64,000 nt of DNA from contig NZ_BMOD01000002.1 in assembly GCF_014646895.1 (NCBI RefSeq), positions 248,001 through 312,000 of the forward strand, read 5' to 3'. The stretch is from Deinococcus roseus (GTDB lineage: Bacteria; Deinococcota; Deinococci; Deinococcales; Deinococcaceae). Positions 43,582 to 53,040 of this stretch are shown here, one piece after another (position 1 is the first letter of the stretch; the number at the start of each line of letters is the position of its first letter). The translations under genes and the position numbers were made by a program. The notes under the pieces are model-generated. The model did no database searches and was not told where the DNA came from. It worked only from the letters and a program-made list of their open reading frames with translations.

Positions 43582-44139
43582 ATGCAGTATCTGAAAATTG
43601 TGATATTGCCCATCTTATTTCTGCTTGGTTATGTTGCTTATTTCAACATCAATCTGTACCAGAGCACTTTATTGATCAGCAAGAGTGCCCAGTCGCTCAA
43701 AGACTTTGAATTTGACAGTGCAATGGATCAATCCAAAACTTCCATTACCCTGTCACCCAACAACGCAGATGCCCATTCCAACAGAGGATACATTTATGGG
43801 ATCTTGTGGATTTTCAGAAAAGAAGATCAATACAAGAAAGAAATGGATGCTTCTTTTGAAAAAGCCACCAGTCTGACCATCAACAATGCAGTTTATTATT
43901 ACAAATGGGCAGCCATCTATGCCGACTCTGGAAAATATGAAGATGCATTGCAAAAAATTGAACAGGCCATCAAAACAGACCCCAACGCAGGCGCTTACTA
44001 CAACGAGAAAGCCGTTTACCTGGAAGCACTGGGCAGAAAAAAAGAAGCTTTGCAGATGTACCAGCAAGCTTATGATCTCAGCAAAGCTGCCATCATTCTC
44101 CCCAACATCAATCGCCTGAAAGAAGAATTGCATGAGTAA
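43582..44139 (+). CDS. Membrane-anchored TPR protein
   Basis: A 185-residue protein with an N-terminal membrane helix (ILPILFLLGYVAYFNI) and three to four TPR units, for example PNNADAHSNRGYIYGILW, VYYYKWAAIYADSGKYEDAL and AYYNEKAVYLEALGRKKEALQMY. It has lower GC and more Lys/Asn than its neighbours. The stop overlaps the O-antigen-ligase-like gene by 8 bp, so it is likely an accessory factor of that membrane enzyme; TPR partners are known for Wzy/ligase-type proteins. GGAGA lies ahead of the ATG. Confidence 0.8.
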   Translation: MQYLKIVILPILFLLGYVAYFNINLYQSTLLISKSAQSLKDFEFDSAMDQSKTSITLSPNNADAHSNRGYIYGILWIFRKEDQYKKEMDASFEKATSLTINNAVYYYKWAAIYADSGKYEDALQKIEQAIKTDPNAGAYYNEKAVYLEALGRKKEALQMYQQAYDLSKAAIILPNINRLKEELHE

Positions 44140-45445
44140 AAACAGCAAGATCAGCCATTTTTTCAGGGTGTTGAGCGTCATCCTCTGCAGCCTTGCCATC
44201 TGCAGCACCTTCGTCAGTGGTGGTGGCGGCACCGACCGTGGCATGATGATCGTGGTGGTGGCGGGATGCCTTGCCACCCTGATGACCCTGGTCACCGTGC
44301 TGCTGGACCGGCAGGTTCAACTTTCCAGAACCTGGACGCTGCTGCTGCTGGCCTTTCTGGGCTGGATCTGGTACAGCATCACCCAGGCCGTGTATTTCAA
44401 GGATGGCTTCATGTGGGCGGGGGTGTGGACTGCCGTGCTGGGCCTCAGTTTCAGTGTGCATTACCTGGCCCGTGGCAAACTGAGTGGATTCTTTCAGGGC
44501 ATTTTTCTGCTGTCCTGCCTGCTTTCTCTGGCCGTGAGTTACACAGAACTTCAGCACATCAACTTCCCTTTGCAAAAAGAACTGGTTCCCAATCCCAACA
44601 GTCCTGCCCTGACTGGACCCTATTTCAATGCTGCTCACTTTGGAGGATACCTGATCTTCTGCAATGCCCTCCTGATGGGCACCTTGCTGTTTCGCAGGTT
44701 CCACTGGTACACCCTGCCAGTGCTGGGTTTGCTGGTTTATGCCAACTGGATCAGCTTCAAAACCGATTCCAGCAGCATTCCAGTGGTGTTGTTGACCCTC
44801 CCCATCATGCTGTTGCTGTGGGTGATCAGCAAAAACTGGAAAGTGGGCGCAGCCCTGACGGCTGTTGCTGTGGGGGTGGGGGTGTGGGGGGCCAGTTTCT
44901 TCATCAGTCCTGCTGGACAGCAGTGGTTTGAGAACAACAAACAGCACATTGGCCTCAACAACTCCTGGTCCAAATTCCTTGAGGGCAGAACAGCCGTCTG
45001 GGACTATGGAAAGCGCATCTGGAATGACCACACCCTCACCGGGGCCGGAGTGGGGCAGTTTGCTGTGCTTTCACCAGTGTACCGCCGGGATCCCCGGGTG
45101 ACCACGGCCTCCGTGGACCAGCAGTTTGTCAATTACGCCCACAGCGATTCCCTGCAAATCGGCAGCGAACTGGGCTGGGTGGGAATCGCCCTTTTCGCTG
45201 CCTTGTTGTTGTACACCCTGATTCATGGTCTAAAAACCCGCAAAACAGAAACCCTCATTGCAGCAGGAGCGGTGCTCGGTTACCTGCTCAGTGGCATTTA
45301 CGATGCCCACATCACTGCCATTCCGGCCACCATGCTGGTGTTTTATGCCTTCCTGGGACTGGCCCACCACAAACCCGTTCAGGTGAGCAGTTTGATGGTG
45401 GATTCAGGCACCAGTTCACGCAAAATCGAGCGCACCGAACGGTGA
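44132..45445 (+). CDS. O-antigen ligase/polymerase-family membrane protein
   Basis: A 437-residue polytopic protein with 10-12 helices and a large external loop (about residues 265-340) with WSKFLEGRTAVWDYGKRIWNDHTLTGAGVGQF, the pattern typical of the Wzy_C/WaaL family. Proteins of this type ligate or polymerise oligosaccharide units on the outer side of the membrane. The last 22 codons overlap, antisense, the 3' end of the PglF-like gene (67 bp). The C-terminal tail SSLMVDSGTSSRKIERTER is therefore possibly a late extension. It is coupled to the TPR gene. Confidence 0.85.
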   Translation: MSKNSKISHFFRVLSVILCSLAICSTFVSGGGGTDRGMMIVVVAGCLATLMTLVTVLLDRQVQLSRTWTLLLLAFLGWIWYSITQAVYFKDGFMWAGVWTAVLGLSFSVHYLARGKLSGFFQGIFLLSCLLSLAVSYTELQHINFPLQKELVPNPNSPALTGPYFNAAHFGGYLIFCNALLMGTLLFRRFHWYTLPVLGLLVYANWISFKTDSSSIPVVLLTLPIMLLLWVISKNWKVGAALTAVAVGVGVWGASFFISPAGQQWFENNKQHIGLNNSWSKFLEGRTAVWDYGKRIWNDHTLTGAGVGQFAVLSPVYRRDPRVTTASVDQQFVNYAHSDSLQIGSELGWVGIALFAALLLYTLIHGLKTRKTETLIAAGAVLGYLLSGIYDAHITAIPATMLVFYAFLGLAHHKPVQVSSLMVDSGTSSRKIERTER

Positions 45446-47205
45446 TCGCTTTTCATGGCGCTCCGGTAAAGCACTTCTAAACGCTCCATCAAAAGGGTTT
45501 CATTGGGTCTGTCCAGACTGGCCACGAAGATTTCTTCGTGGCTGGTTTTTCCCACCCCTTCGCTGGAGGTCAGCAGTTCTTCATAGAGTTTCTCTCCAGG
45601 ACGCATCCCGGTGAATTCCACATCGATGCCTCTGGCTCCAGAAAGCTGGATCAAATCGCGGGCCAGGTCCGCAATCTTGACGGGTTGTCCCATGTCCAGC
45701 ACATACACGTTGCCGTTACCAGCGAGCCCTCCGGCCTGCAAGACCAGTCTGGAAGCCTCTGGAATGGTCATGAAGTACCGGGTCATTTCCGGGTGGGTCA
45801 CCGTGATGGGGCCACCTTCTTTGATCTGGCGCATGAAGGTGGGCACCACACTGCCCCTGGAACCCAGCACATTGCCGAATCGCACAGACATGAAAGCCTG
45901 TCCGGGAGACACTTTGTGGGCATAGGTGGCCACCATCATCTCTGCAATGCGTTTGGTGGTTCCCATCACCGAGGTGGGGTTCACCGCCTTGTCGGTGGAG
46001 ATGTTGACAAAGCGCTCAATGCGGAATTCCAGACACAACATCGCCACGTTTTTGGTGCCGAAAATGTTGTTGAGCACGGCCTGACAGGGAGATTCTTCCA
46101 TCAGGGGAACGTGTTTGTGCGCTGCGGCATGGAACACCACCTGGGGCATGTACTGCTGGAACACAAACCGCAAACGGTCGTAATCCCGCACATCACCAAT
46201 CAGGGTGATGAATTCGATTTCGGGCCAGTTGCGCAGCAGTTCCTGCTGGAGCACAAAAATGCTGTTCTCACCGCGTCCAAACAAGATCACTTTGCGTGGA
46301 TAGAAGCGCACAATCTGCCGGACCACTTCAGAGCCAATGGAACCCCCGGCCCCGGTCACCAGAATGACTTTTTGCTTCAGGTAATCGGAGATGCGGGCAA
46401 TGTCCAGTTCTGCAGGCTGTCTGCGCAGCAAATCTTCCAGATTGACATCGCGGATCTGTGAAATCTGGATCTGGTCTCCCACCAGGTCATAGAGGGCAGG
46501 CACCACTTTGTAGGTAAGGTTGGCTGCTTTGGATGCGTTCACCACTTTGCGGATCACATCTCCCGATGCAGAAGGCATGGCCAGCAACACCATGTCGGCC
46601 TGGTGTTTGCGGGCTGCAATGGACAGATGGTCCAGGCTTCCTGCCACAGGCACACCGTGAATTCTCTTGCCCCTCAGGGACATGTCATCGTCCAGGAAGG
46701 CCACAGGAATCATGCCCTGCTCAGGGTGACGCAGCATTTCCCGCACAAACATCGAGCCTGCGTCTCCTGCACCAATCACCAGCACACGTCTGGAGGTGCC
46801 TGTACCAATGGAGACCACCCTGCGGGCATTTTCGTAGCTGGTGCGCACCAGAAAGCGAATGCCTGTCAGGCTGGCCAGTGAGACCAGCACAGCAATCAGG
46901 GGCACACTGCGGGGCACCGAGGGAAGGTAAAAGCTGATGGCGGTGCTGATCACAAAGGAAGCCAGCACGGCTTTCAAAAGGGTCCCCAGATCGCTGAGGC
47001 TGAAACGTTGCCACACCTGCAAGTTCATGCGGAAATACAGGATCAGGATGGCTTTGTAGGCCAGTCCCATGCCTGTCAGGTACACCATGGCCTTGTAATA
47101 TTGCGAATCAATGTTGAAAGATCCCAGTCTGAGCCAGAATGCAATGGGAATTGCGGCACCCCAGATCAACAAATCGACCAGAAACTTCACATGCACACTG
47201 CGCAT
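45379..47205 (-). CDS. PglF/CapD/WbpM-like UDP-N-acetylglucosamine 4,6-dehydratase
   Basis: A 608-residue protein with four N-terminal membrane helices, a cofactor-binding-like middle (VLVIGAGDAGSMFVREML) and a C-terminal SDR dehydratase domain with VTGAGGSIGSEVVRQIVRF, FHAAAHKHVPLMEESP and ISTDKAVNPTSVMGTTK. In this class the usual YxxxK tyrosine is replaced (here M-G-T-T-K), as in WbpM/PglF. It converts UDP-GlcNAc to the 4-keto-6-deoxy sugar, the first step towards diacetamido-trideoxy sugars. The ATG at 47205 follows AGGGGG. Downstream partners are the aminotransferase and acetyltransferase genes. Confidence 0.93.
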   Translation of the reverse strand: MRSVHVKFLVDLLIWGAAIPIAFWLRLGSFNIDSQYYKAMVYLTGMGLAYKAILILYFRMNLQVWQRFSLSDLGTLLKAVLASFVISTAISFYLPSVPRSVPLIAVLVSLASLTGIRFLVRTSYENARRVVSIGTGTSRRVLVIGAGDAGSMFVREMLRHPEQGMIPVAFLDDDMSLRGKRIHGVPVAGSLDHLSIAARKHQADMVLLAMPSASGDVIRKVVNASKAANLTYKVVPALYDLVGDQIQISQIRDVNLEDLLRRQPAELDIARISDYLKQKVILVTGAGGSIGSEVVRQIVRFYPRKVILFGRGENSIFVLQQELLRNWPEIEFITLIGDVRDYDRLRFVFQQYMPQVVFHAAAHKHVPLMEESPCQAVLNNIFGTKNVAMLCLEFRIERFVNISTDKAVNPTSVMGTTKRIAEMMVATYAHKVSPGQAFMSVRFGNVLGSRGSVVPTFMRQIKEGGPITVTHPEMTRYFMTIPEASRLVLQAGGLAGNGNVYVLDMGQPVKIADLARDLIQLSGARGIDVEFTGMRPGEKLYEELLTSSEGVGKTSHEEIFVASLDRPNETLLMERLEVLYRSAMKSDHRSVRSILRELVPESTIKLLT

Positions 47206-47245
47206 TGTCACCCCCTACAACACATTCTATTATGCTCCAGACCGT

Positions 47246-48421
47246 TCAACGGGAAGCAACTTTCATCACATCATCGACCACATCGGCAAAAGCATGCATG
47301 TCCTGAGGGCTCAGGGTGGGATGCACCAGGAACATCAGGGAGTTCTCCCCCAGTTCACGGGCCACCGGCAGGCGCTCTTCGGGGCCGTACCCCAGGTCCA
47401 CAAAAGCTTTTTCCAGGTAGATCTCGGAGCAGGAACCAGACAGGCAGGGCACCCCACGGCTGGAAACTTCCTGCATGATGCGGTCCCGGGTCCAGCCTTC
47501 TGCCAGGTTTTCCGGGCGCACAAACAGGTAGTACTTGTAATAGGCATGCTGGATGTCTTCGGGGGGCAAAGTCAGTCGGAAAGCCTCCCATTTTGCGAAA
47601 CGTTCGTTCAGTACTGCAGCATTTTCGCGGCGACGCTCAATCCATTGGGGCAGTTTCTTCAGTTGCAGACGGCCAATCACGGCCTGCACTTCCAGCATCC
47701 GCCAGTTGGTGCCAAAAGACTCATGCAGCCAGCGGAAACCGGGGGCATGTTCACGGTGGTAGACCGCATCGTAGGACTTGCCGTGGTCTTTGTAAGCCCA
47801 GGCTTTTTTCCAGAGTTCGGTGTCGTTGAGGGCCAGAAGTCCACCTTCTCCACCGGTGGTGAGGATCTTGTCCTGGCAGAAAGAAAAAGCACCAGCATGC
47901 CCGATGCTGCCCACCGGACGGCCCTTGTAGAAAGCCCCGTGTGCCTGGGCGCAGTCTTCAATCACAATCAGGTTGTGCTCTGCAGCCAGTTCCATGATGG
48001 GATCCATGTCTGCAGGCCACCCAGCCAGGTGCACCACGATGATGGCTTTGGTCCTGGGGGTGATCAGGGCGCGGATGGTGTCTGCGGTGATGTTCTGGGA
48101 ATCCGCGTCCACATCTGCAATCACCGGGATGGCTCCGCGCATCACCGCAGCACTGGCCGAGGCAATGAAGGTGCGGGTGGTGGTGATGACCTCATCTCCT
48201 GCTCCGATGTCGTAAGCGTAGAGGGCCAGTTCCAGCGCCAGCGTGCCGTTGTGCAGCGCAATGGCGTGCTTCATGCCAAGGTGGTCGGCATATTCCTTTT
48301 CAAACTCACGGGCTTCCTGTCCGGTCCAGTAGTTGACCCGGCCCGACTGCAACACGCCAGTGACGCTCTGAATTTCATCCTGATCAAATTGAGGCCAGGG
48401 GGCCCATTTGGTTCCCAACAT
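47246..48421 (-). CDS. DegT/DnrJ/EryC1-type sugar aminotransferase (PglE-like)
   Basis: A 391-residue PLP aminotransferase. The PLP lysine lies in GAFSFCQDKILTTGGEGG, with the DEVITTTRTFIASASA and VIEDCAQAHGAFYKG motifs of the family. Together with the adjacent dehydratase and acetyltransferase it should aminate the 4-keto sugar to UDP-4-amino-4,6-dideoxy-GlcNAc. 12 bp separate it from the acetyltransferase gene and 40 bp from the dehydratase gene. Confidence 0.92.
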   Translation of the reverse strand: MLGTKWAPWPQFDQDEIQSVTGVLQSGRVNYWTGQEAREFEKEYADHLGMKHAIALHNGTLALELALYAYDIGAGDEVITTTRTFIASASAAVMRGAIPVIADVDADSQNITADTIRALITPRTKAIIVVHLAGWPADMDPIMELAAEHNLIVIEDCAQAHGAFYKGRPVGSIGHAGAFSFCQDKILTTGGEGGLLALNDTELWKKAWAYKDHGKSYDAVYHREHAPGFRWLHESFGTNWRMLEVQAVIGRLQLKKLPQWIERRRENAAVLNERFAKWEAFRLTLPPEDIQHAYYKYYLFVRPENLAEGWTRDRIMQEVSSRGVPCLSGSCSEIYLEKAFVDLGYGPEERLPVARELGENSLMFLVHPTLSPQDMHAFADVVDDVMKVASR

Positions 48422-48433
48422 GTTTTTGCTCCT

Positions 48434-49048
48434 TCAGGGGGTGGTGCGGGGACGGGCCGGGGTGCCCACCACAATCAGATGGTCGGCCACAGGGCGAACC
48501 ACGGTGGCTCCAGCACCCACAGTGCTCCAGGCTCCAATGGACATTCCGGGAATCACACAGGTGCCCACACCCAGAAATGCCCCTTCCAGCACACTCACAT
48601 TGCCCGCAAGGTGACATCCCGGGGCAATGTGCACGAAATCTTCAATCTTTCCATCATGGTCCACGCTGGCTGCGGTGTTGATGATGCAGTGGGACCCGAT
48701 CTGGGTGTCTGGTTGCACCACTGCTCCCGCAAACACCACGGTTCCCGGACCCAGTTGCACCGAAGGGCTGATCTGGGCACGGGGATGCACCGCTCGAATC
48801 CATTCTACATGGGGATGGGCCTGTGCAATCTTCTGGCGCACCTGGTTGCTGCCAATGGCGATCACAGCCTGTTTTGCCTGACCCAGCAGGTCACTGCCTC
48901 CCAGCACCGGCACACCCAGAACGGTGCCACCCCACAGATGAGAGCGGTCGTCCAGCACACCTGTGACGGTCTGGCCCATGGCCTGCAAAGTGTCAATGAC
49001 CACCTTGGCATGGCCTCCTGCACCCACCACCAGCACACCAGAAGTCAT
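48434..49048 (-). CDS. PglD/NeuD-family sugar acetyltransferase
   Basis: A 204-residue enzyme. The N-terminal part is a Rossmann-like PglD_N domain (LVVGAGGHAKVVIDTLQ); the rest is a left-handed beta helix of hexapeptide repeats (VQLGPGTVVFAGAVVQPDTQIG, IAPGCHLAGNVSVLEGAFLGVG). The catalytic histidine is in AASVDHDGKIEDF. It should N-acetylate the 4-amino group to give UDP-diNAc-bacillosamine or a close relative. ATGA overlap with the sugar transferase gene. Confidence 0.9.
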   Translation of the reverse strand: MTSGVLVVGAGGHAKVVIDTLQAMGQTVTGVLDDRSHLWGGTVLGVPVLGGSDLLGQAKQAVIAIGSNQVRQKIAQAHPHVEWIRAVHPRAQISPSVQLGPGTVVFAGAVVQPDTQIGSHCIINTAASVDHDGKIEDFVHIAPGCHLAGNVSVLEGAFLGVGTCVIPGMSIGAWSTVGAGATVVRPVADHLIVVGTPARPRTTP

Positions 49049-49650
49049 GGCTTGGATCCCTCTGACCCGGTGAAACGGGACATGGTGGCTTCTCCTGCAG
49101 CACTGATGCCTTCCCGCTTGAAAACCTTCTGCACCGTCATGACCAGGATCTTCAGGTCAAGGGCCAGAGAACAGTGGTCCACATACCACACGTCCAATCT
49201 GAATTTCTCTTCCCAGGAGATGGCATTCCTGCCGTTCACCTGCGCCCATCCGGTCACCCCGGGGCGCACCTCATGGCGGCGTGCCTGCTCGGGAGAGTAC
49301 AGCGGCAGGTATTCCATCAGGAGGGGACGGGGACCCACCAGGCTCATCTCCCCTTTCAGCACATTCCAGAGTTCTGGAAGTTCGTCCAGGGAGGTTTTGC
49401 GCAGGAAACTCCCCAGGGGGGTCAGGCGCTGTGCATCTGGAAGGTCGTTGCCTTTGGCATCTCTGGCATTTTTCATGGTGCGGAATTTGACCATGCGGAA
49501 AGGCCGTCCCTTCAGGCCTGGACGCACCTGCGAGAAAATCACCGGTGAACCCATGTTGCGCTGGATCAGGAAAGCAATCAGCAGCATGGGAAAGAGCAGC
49601 ACCACCAGAGCCAAAAGGGACACCACGATGTCAAAAAGCCTCTTGATCAT
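49045..49650 (-). CDS. Initiating sugar-phosphate transferase (PglC/WcaJ-like)
   Basis: A 201-residue monotopic phosphoglycosyl transferase that moves a sugar-1-phosphate to undecaprenyl phosphate and so starts the repeat unit. One membrane helix (FDIVVSLLALVVLLFPMLL) is followed by the catalytic MVKFRTMKNA, SLDELPELWNVLKGEMSLVGPRPL and GVTGWAQVNGRN motifs; DE in SLDELPEL is the catalytic dyad. Size equals the minimal PglC form. The ATG at 49650 overlaps the upstream glycosyltransferase stop by ATGA. Confidence 0.94.
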   Translation of the reverse strand: MIKRLFDIVVSLLALVVLLFPMLLIAFLIQRNMGSPVIFSQVRPGLKGRPFRMVKFRTMKNARDAKGNDLPDAQRLTPLGSFLRKTSLDELPELWNVLKGEMSLVGPRPLLMEYLPLYSPEQARRHEVRPGVTGWAQVNGRNAISWEEKFRLDVWYVDHCSLALDLKILVMTVQKVFKREGISAAGEATMSRFTGSEGSKP

Positions 49651-50768
49651 TGCAGGATCTCCAGCAAAACAGCATTGACCTTTTCCACAGCGTATTTTTC
49701 CTCTACAAGCTGGCGGCTCTTGCGGGCCATCTGCTCCACCTGTTCCGGGTGGTCCAGGAATTCCAGCATGGCCTGGGCCAGTCCAGCGCTTTCTTTGACG
49801 GGCACCAGCCTTCCATTCACCCCGTCTTCCACGGTTTCCCGACACCCCGGGGTGTCAGTGGTGATGATGGCCCGCCCGAGGCTCATGGCCTCCAGCACAG
49901 AACGGGGTGTGCCTTCCCGGTAGGAAGGCAGCACATACACCGAACAGTACTCAGCAATGAACGGGCGCACATCTTTGGTGGCGCCCAGGTACTTGAGGGT
50001 GCCTTCCTGCACCCAGGCATCCAGTTCGCTTTGCTGGATGGCATTGGGGCTTGGATCGGTGGGACCCAGCAGGTAGAACTCGGCTTCCGGGTGCTTCTGG
50101 TGCACCAGACGGGCCGCTTCTGCATATTCGCGGATGCCCTTGTCCCTGAGGAGACGGGCAATCAGCAAGAAGCGCTTGCGGTTGGCGGGCAAAGGCTGGA
50201 CAGCAAACTGCTGGACATCCACCCCGGAACCATTCACAATGCGGACCTTGCCTGCAGAGGTGAGCCCTTCCTTCAAGAACAGATCCCGGTCGTCAGGGTT
50301 CTGAAAAATCACCGTCTGGTTGGTGCTGAGGGCCGTGCGGTAAAGCAGGCGGCTGATCAGCTTCACATGGGATTTGGCTTCAGCGCTGAAGCTGTACCCC
50401 AGTCCGGTGATCATGGAAACCATTTTTTTCACCCCGGCCATGCGGGCAGCCAGCGAGCCGAAAATCACGGGTTTGATGGTGTAAGCAAAGACCACCTGCG
50501 GTTTCAGGCGCTGCAGCAGTTGATGGTAGGCCTGAAACAGCTTGAGGTCCCCTTTCAGGCTGATCCCGGAACGGTTGAGCGGCACCGTGTGGTATTCCAC
50601 CTGCCACTGTTGCAAAACAGAGCGCACCTCGGCATCGTCTTCAGGGGCCACCGCATGCACCCGGTAACCGTGGGCCACCAGATCCTGCAGCATGCGCCCC
50701 CTGAAATTGATCAGGGAAGGCGCATAGCCCGCGAGGACCACGATGGTTTTAGATCTTGTAGAACTCAC
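49647..50768 (-). CDS. GT4-type glycosyltransferase (PglA/WbpX-like)
   Basis: A 373-residue GT-B glycosyltransferase. LAGYAPSLINFRGRML near the start and ITGLGYSFSAEAK, FQNPDDRDLF, INGSGVDVQQF-like VNGSGVDVQQF, LLIARLLRDKGIREY and PSYREGTPRSVLEAM are hallmarks of the group that adds the second sugar to lipid-linked diNAcBac (PglA-like). The start is uncertain: I use the GTG at 50768, which overlaps the upstream epimerase by 20 bp; the frame is open beyond but antisense-free evidence is lacking and no Shine-Dalgarno decides it. Confidence 0.85.
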   Translation of the reverse strand: MSSTRSKTIVVLAGYAPSLINFRGRMLQDLVAHGYRVHAVAPEDDAEVRSVLQQWQVEYHTVPLNRSGISLKGDLKLFQAYHQLLQRLKPQVVFAYTIKPVIFGSLAARMAGVKKMVSMITGLGYSFSAEAKSHVKLISRLLYRTALSTNQTVIFQNPDDRDLFLKEGLTSAGKVRIVNGSGVDVQQFAVQPLPANRKRFLLIARLLRDKGIREYAEAARLVHQKHPEAEFYLLGPTDPSPNAIQQSELDAWVQEGTLKYLGATKDVRPFIAEYCSVYVLPSYREGTPRSVLEAMSLGRAIITTDTPGCRETVEDGVNGRLVPVKESAGLAQAMLEFLDHPEQVEQMARKSRQLVEEKYAVEKVNAVLLEILQ

Positions 50769-51759
50769 GGTACCAGTCCACAAAATTCTGGATGCCGGTC
50801 TCGATGGGGGTGGCAGGCTTGAAGCCCACATCCCGTGTCAGGTCATCCACATCTGCGTAGGTGGCGGGAACGTCTCCGGCCTGCATGGGCAGCATGTTCT
50901 TGACGGCTTCCATGCCCAGGCACTGCTCCAGGGTTTGAATCATGTACCCCAGCTCCACAGGGCTGTTGTTGCCGATGTTGTAAATGCGGTAAGGGGCTTT
51001 GCTGGTGCCAGGATCGGGGTGTGCACCGGTCCACTCGGCGTTGCCCTGGGCGGTGTTGTCGGTGACGCGAACCACCCCTTCCACGATGTCATCCACATAG
51101 GTGAAATCGCGGCGCATGTTGCCGTAGTTGAACACATCAATGGGACGGCCTTCCAGGATGGCCTTGGTGAACAGGAAGAGGGCCATGTCTGGACGCCCCC
51201 AGGGGCCATACACCGTGAAGAAACGCAGGCCAGTGGTGGGGAGGCCATACAGGTGGCTGTAGGTGTGGGCCATCAATTCGTTGGCCTTCTTGGTGGCAGC
51301 ATACAGGCTGAGGGGATGGTCCACATTGTGGTGGATCGAGAAGGGCATGGTGGTGTTGGCCCCATACACCGAGCTGGAAGAAGCGTACACCAGGTGCTCC
51401 ACGTCGTTGTGGCGGCAGCCTTCCAGGATGTTGGTGAAGCCCACCACGTTGCTGTCGATGTAGGCATGGGGGTTTTGCAGGGAGTAGCGCACCCCGGCCT
51501 GGGCGGCCAGGTTCACCACCTTCTGGGGTTTTTCCTTCTCGAAGACCCCATAAATGCCTTCACGGTCTTCCAGGCTGAGCTGGTGGAAGGTGTAGTTGGG
51601 GTATTTTTCCAGGCGCGCCATGCGGGCGTGCTTGAGGCGCACATCGTAGTAATCGTTGACGTTGTCGATGCCGATGACTTCATCGCCGCGCTCCAGAAAG
51701 CGGGTGGCGAGGTGGGATCCAATGAAACCTGCAGTGCCAGTCACGAGAATTTTGGTCAT
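50749..51759 (-). CDS. NAD-dependent UDP-uronate 4-epimerase-like protein
   Basis: A 336-residue extended SDR. NAD motif VTGTAGFIGSHLATRFLERG, catalytic SSSSVYG and YAATKKANE, and RFFTVYGPWGRPDMALFLFT are present. The closest characterised group by motif is UDP-glucuronate 4-epimerase (MTKILVTGTAGFIG... IDNVNDYYDVRLK). It would turn UDP-GlcA to UDP-GalA, or UDP-GlcNAcA to the galacto form. Adjacent uronate-forming dehydrogenases, one 3 bp upstream, supply either substrate. Confidence 0.9.
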   Translation of the reverse strand: MTKILVTGTAGFIGSHLATRFLERGDEVIGIDNVNDYYDVRLKHARMARLEKYPNYTFHQLSLEDREGIYGVFEKEKPQKVVNLAAQAGVRYSLQNPHAYIDSNVVGFTNILEGCRHNDVEHLVYASSSSVYGANTTMPFSIHHNVDHPLSLYAATKKANELMAHTYSHLYGLPTTGLRFFTVYGPWGRPDMALFLFTKAILEGRPIDVFNYGNMRRDFTYVDDIVEGVVRVTDNTAQGNAEWTGAHPDPGTSKAPYRIYNIGNNSPVELGYMIQTLEQCLGMEAVKNMLPMQAGDVPATYADVDDLTRDVGFKPATPIETGIQNFVDWYREFYKI

Positions 51760-51762
51760 GGT

Positions 51763-53040
51763 TCAGAGACTCCAGTAGGTCAGGTCAGAGCGCTCAGGCT
51801 CTTTGATGAAAAGGGATTTGATGTCTGCAACCACGCCCTGGGGTTTGAGCCTGGAAATGATGTTCTCAAAGCCGAGGTCTTTGTAGAAAGTGTGGCACAC
51901 CGCCACCACCACTGCATCCAGGTCATGGAACTGTTCAAGTTCCACAGGGGTGAGGTTGTACTCATGCTGGGCTTCCTGCACATCGGCGTAGGGGTCGTGG
52001 ATGATCACGTCCATGCCGAATTCTTTGAGTTCACGCACGATGTCGGGCACCTTGCTGTTGCGCAAATCAGGCACGTTCTCTTTGAAGGTGAGTCCCAGCA
52101 CGCCCACCCGAGCCCCTTTGACATTGCGCCCTTCTTTGATCAGCAGTTTCACAACCTTCTGGGCCACGTAACTGCCCATGTTGTCGTTCACCCTGCGTCC
52201 AGAGAGGATCACCTGGGGGTGGTACCCAACCTGCTCTGCTTTCTGGGTCAGGTAGTAAGGGTCCACACCAATGCAGTGGCCCCCCACCAGACCGGGAGAG
52301 AACTTCAGGAAGTTCCATTTGGTTCCGGCCGCTTCCAGCACATCCACGGTGCGAATGCCCAGACGGTCAAAGATCATGGCCAGCTCGTTCATCAGGGCGA
52401 TGTTGAGGTCACGCTGGGTGTTCTCGATGACCTTGGCGGCTTCTGCAACCTTGATGGAAGCAGCGCGGAACACTCCAGCCGTCACCACACTTTCGTACAC
52501 ACTGGCCACCCGGTCCAGGGTTTCTGCGTCCTGGGCAGCGACCACCTTGGTGACCTTGGTGATGGTGTGCACCTTGTCTCCGGGGTTGATGCGTTCAGGG
52601 GAGTAACCCAGTTTGATCTGGCTGAAGAGTTCGAGCCCAGACACCTGGGAGAGGATGGGGCCGCAGTACTCCTCGGTGACTCCAGGGTACACGGTGGATT
52701 CGTAAACCACCACGGCCCCCTCTTTGACGACTTTCCCCAGCATCTCCGAAGCCTTGCGCAGGGGGGTCAGGTCGGGGTTGTTGTTCTCGTCGATGGGGGT
52801 GGGCACCGTGACAATGAAGAAGGTGCGGTCTTTCAGGTCTTCGAGCTGGTCGGAGACCTTGAGCTGGGAGCGTTTGAGTTCTTCGTTCTCCACTTCCAGC
52901 GTGCGGTCCACACCAGATTGCAGTTCCCGGACCCGTTCAGCGTTGATATCGAAACCGACGGTGTCATGGTGTTTTGCGAGCTCGACTGCCAGGGGCAGCC
53001 CCACATATCCCAGACCAATCACACAAATTTTCTCTGACAT
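51763..53040 (-). CDS. Nucleotide-sugar 6-dehydrogenase (TviB/WbpA/VipA-like)
   Basis: A 425-residue UDP-sugar dehydrogenase that oxidises C6 to a carboxylate. NAD motif CVIGLGYVGLPLAVELA, GYSPERINPGDK, KVIENTQRDLNIALMNELA, the catalytic-cysteine loop GLVGGHCIGVDPYY and GLTFKENVPDLRNSKV are those of the TviB/WbpA branch, acting on UDP-GlcNAc rather than UDP-glucose. The upstream Shine-Dalgarno GGAGG serves the second of two adjacent ATGs (53040). One-base overlap with the preceding glycosyltransferase gene. Confidence 0.92.
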   Translation of the reverse strand: MSEKICVIGLGYVGLPLAVELAKHHDTVGFDINAERVRELQSGVDRTLEVENEELKRSQLKVSDQLEDLKDRTFFIVTVPTPIDENNNPDLTPLRKASEMLGKVVKEGAVVVYESTVYPGVTEEYCGPILSQVSGLELFSQIKLGYSPERINPGDKVHTITKVTKVVAAQDAETLDRVASVYESVVTAGVFRAASIKVAEAAKVIENTQRDLNIALMNELAMIFDRLGIRTVDVLEAAGTKWNFLKFSPGLVGGHCIGVDPYYLTQKAEQVGYHPQVILSGRRVNDNMGSYVAQKVVKLLIKEGRNVKGARVGVLGLTFKENVPDLRNSKVPDIVRELKEFGMDVIIHDPYADVQEAQHEYNLTPVELEQFHDLDAVVVAVCHTFYKDLGFENIISRLKPQGVVADIKSLFIKEPERSDLTYWSL

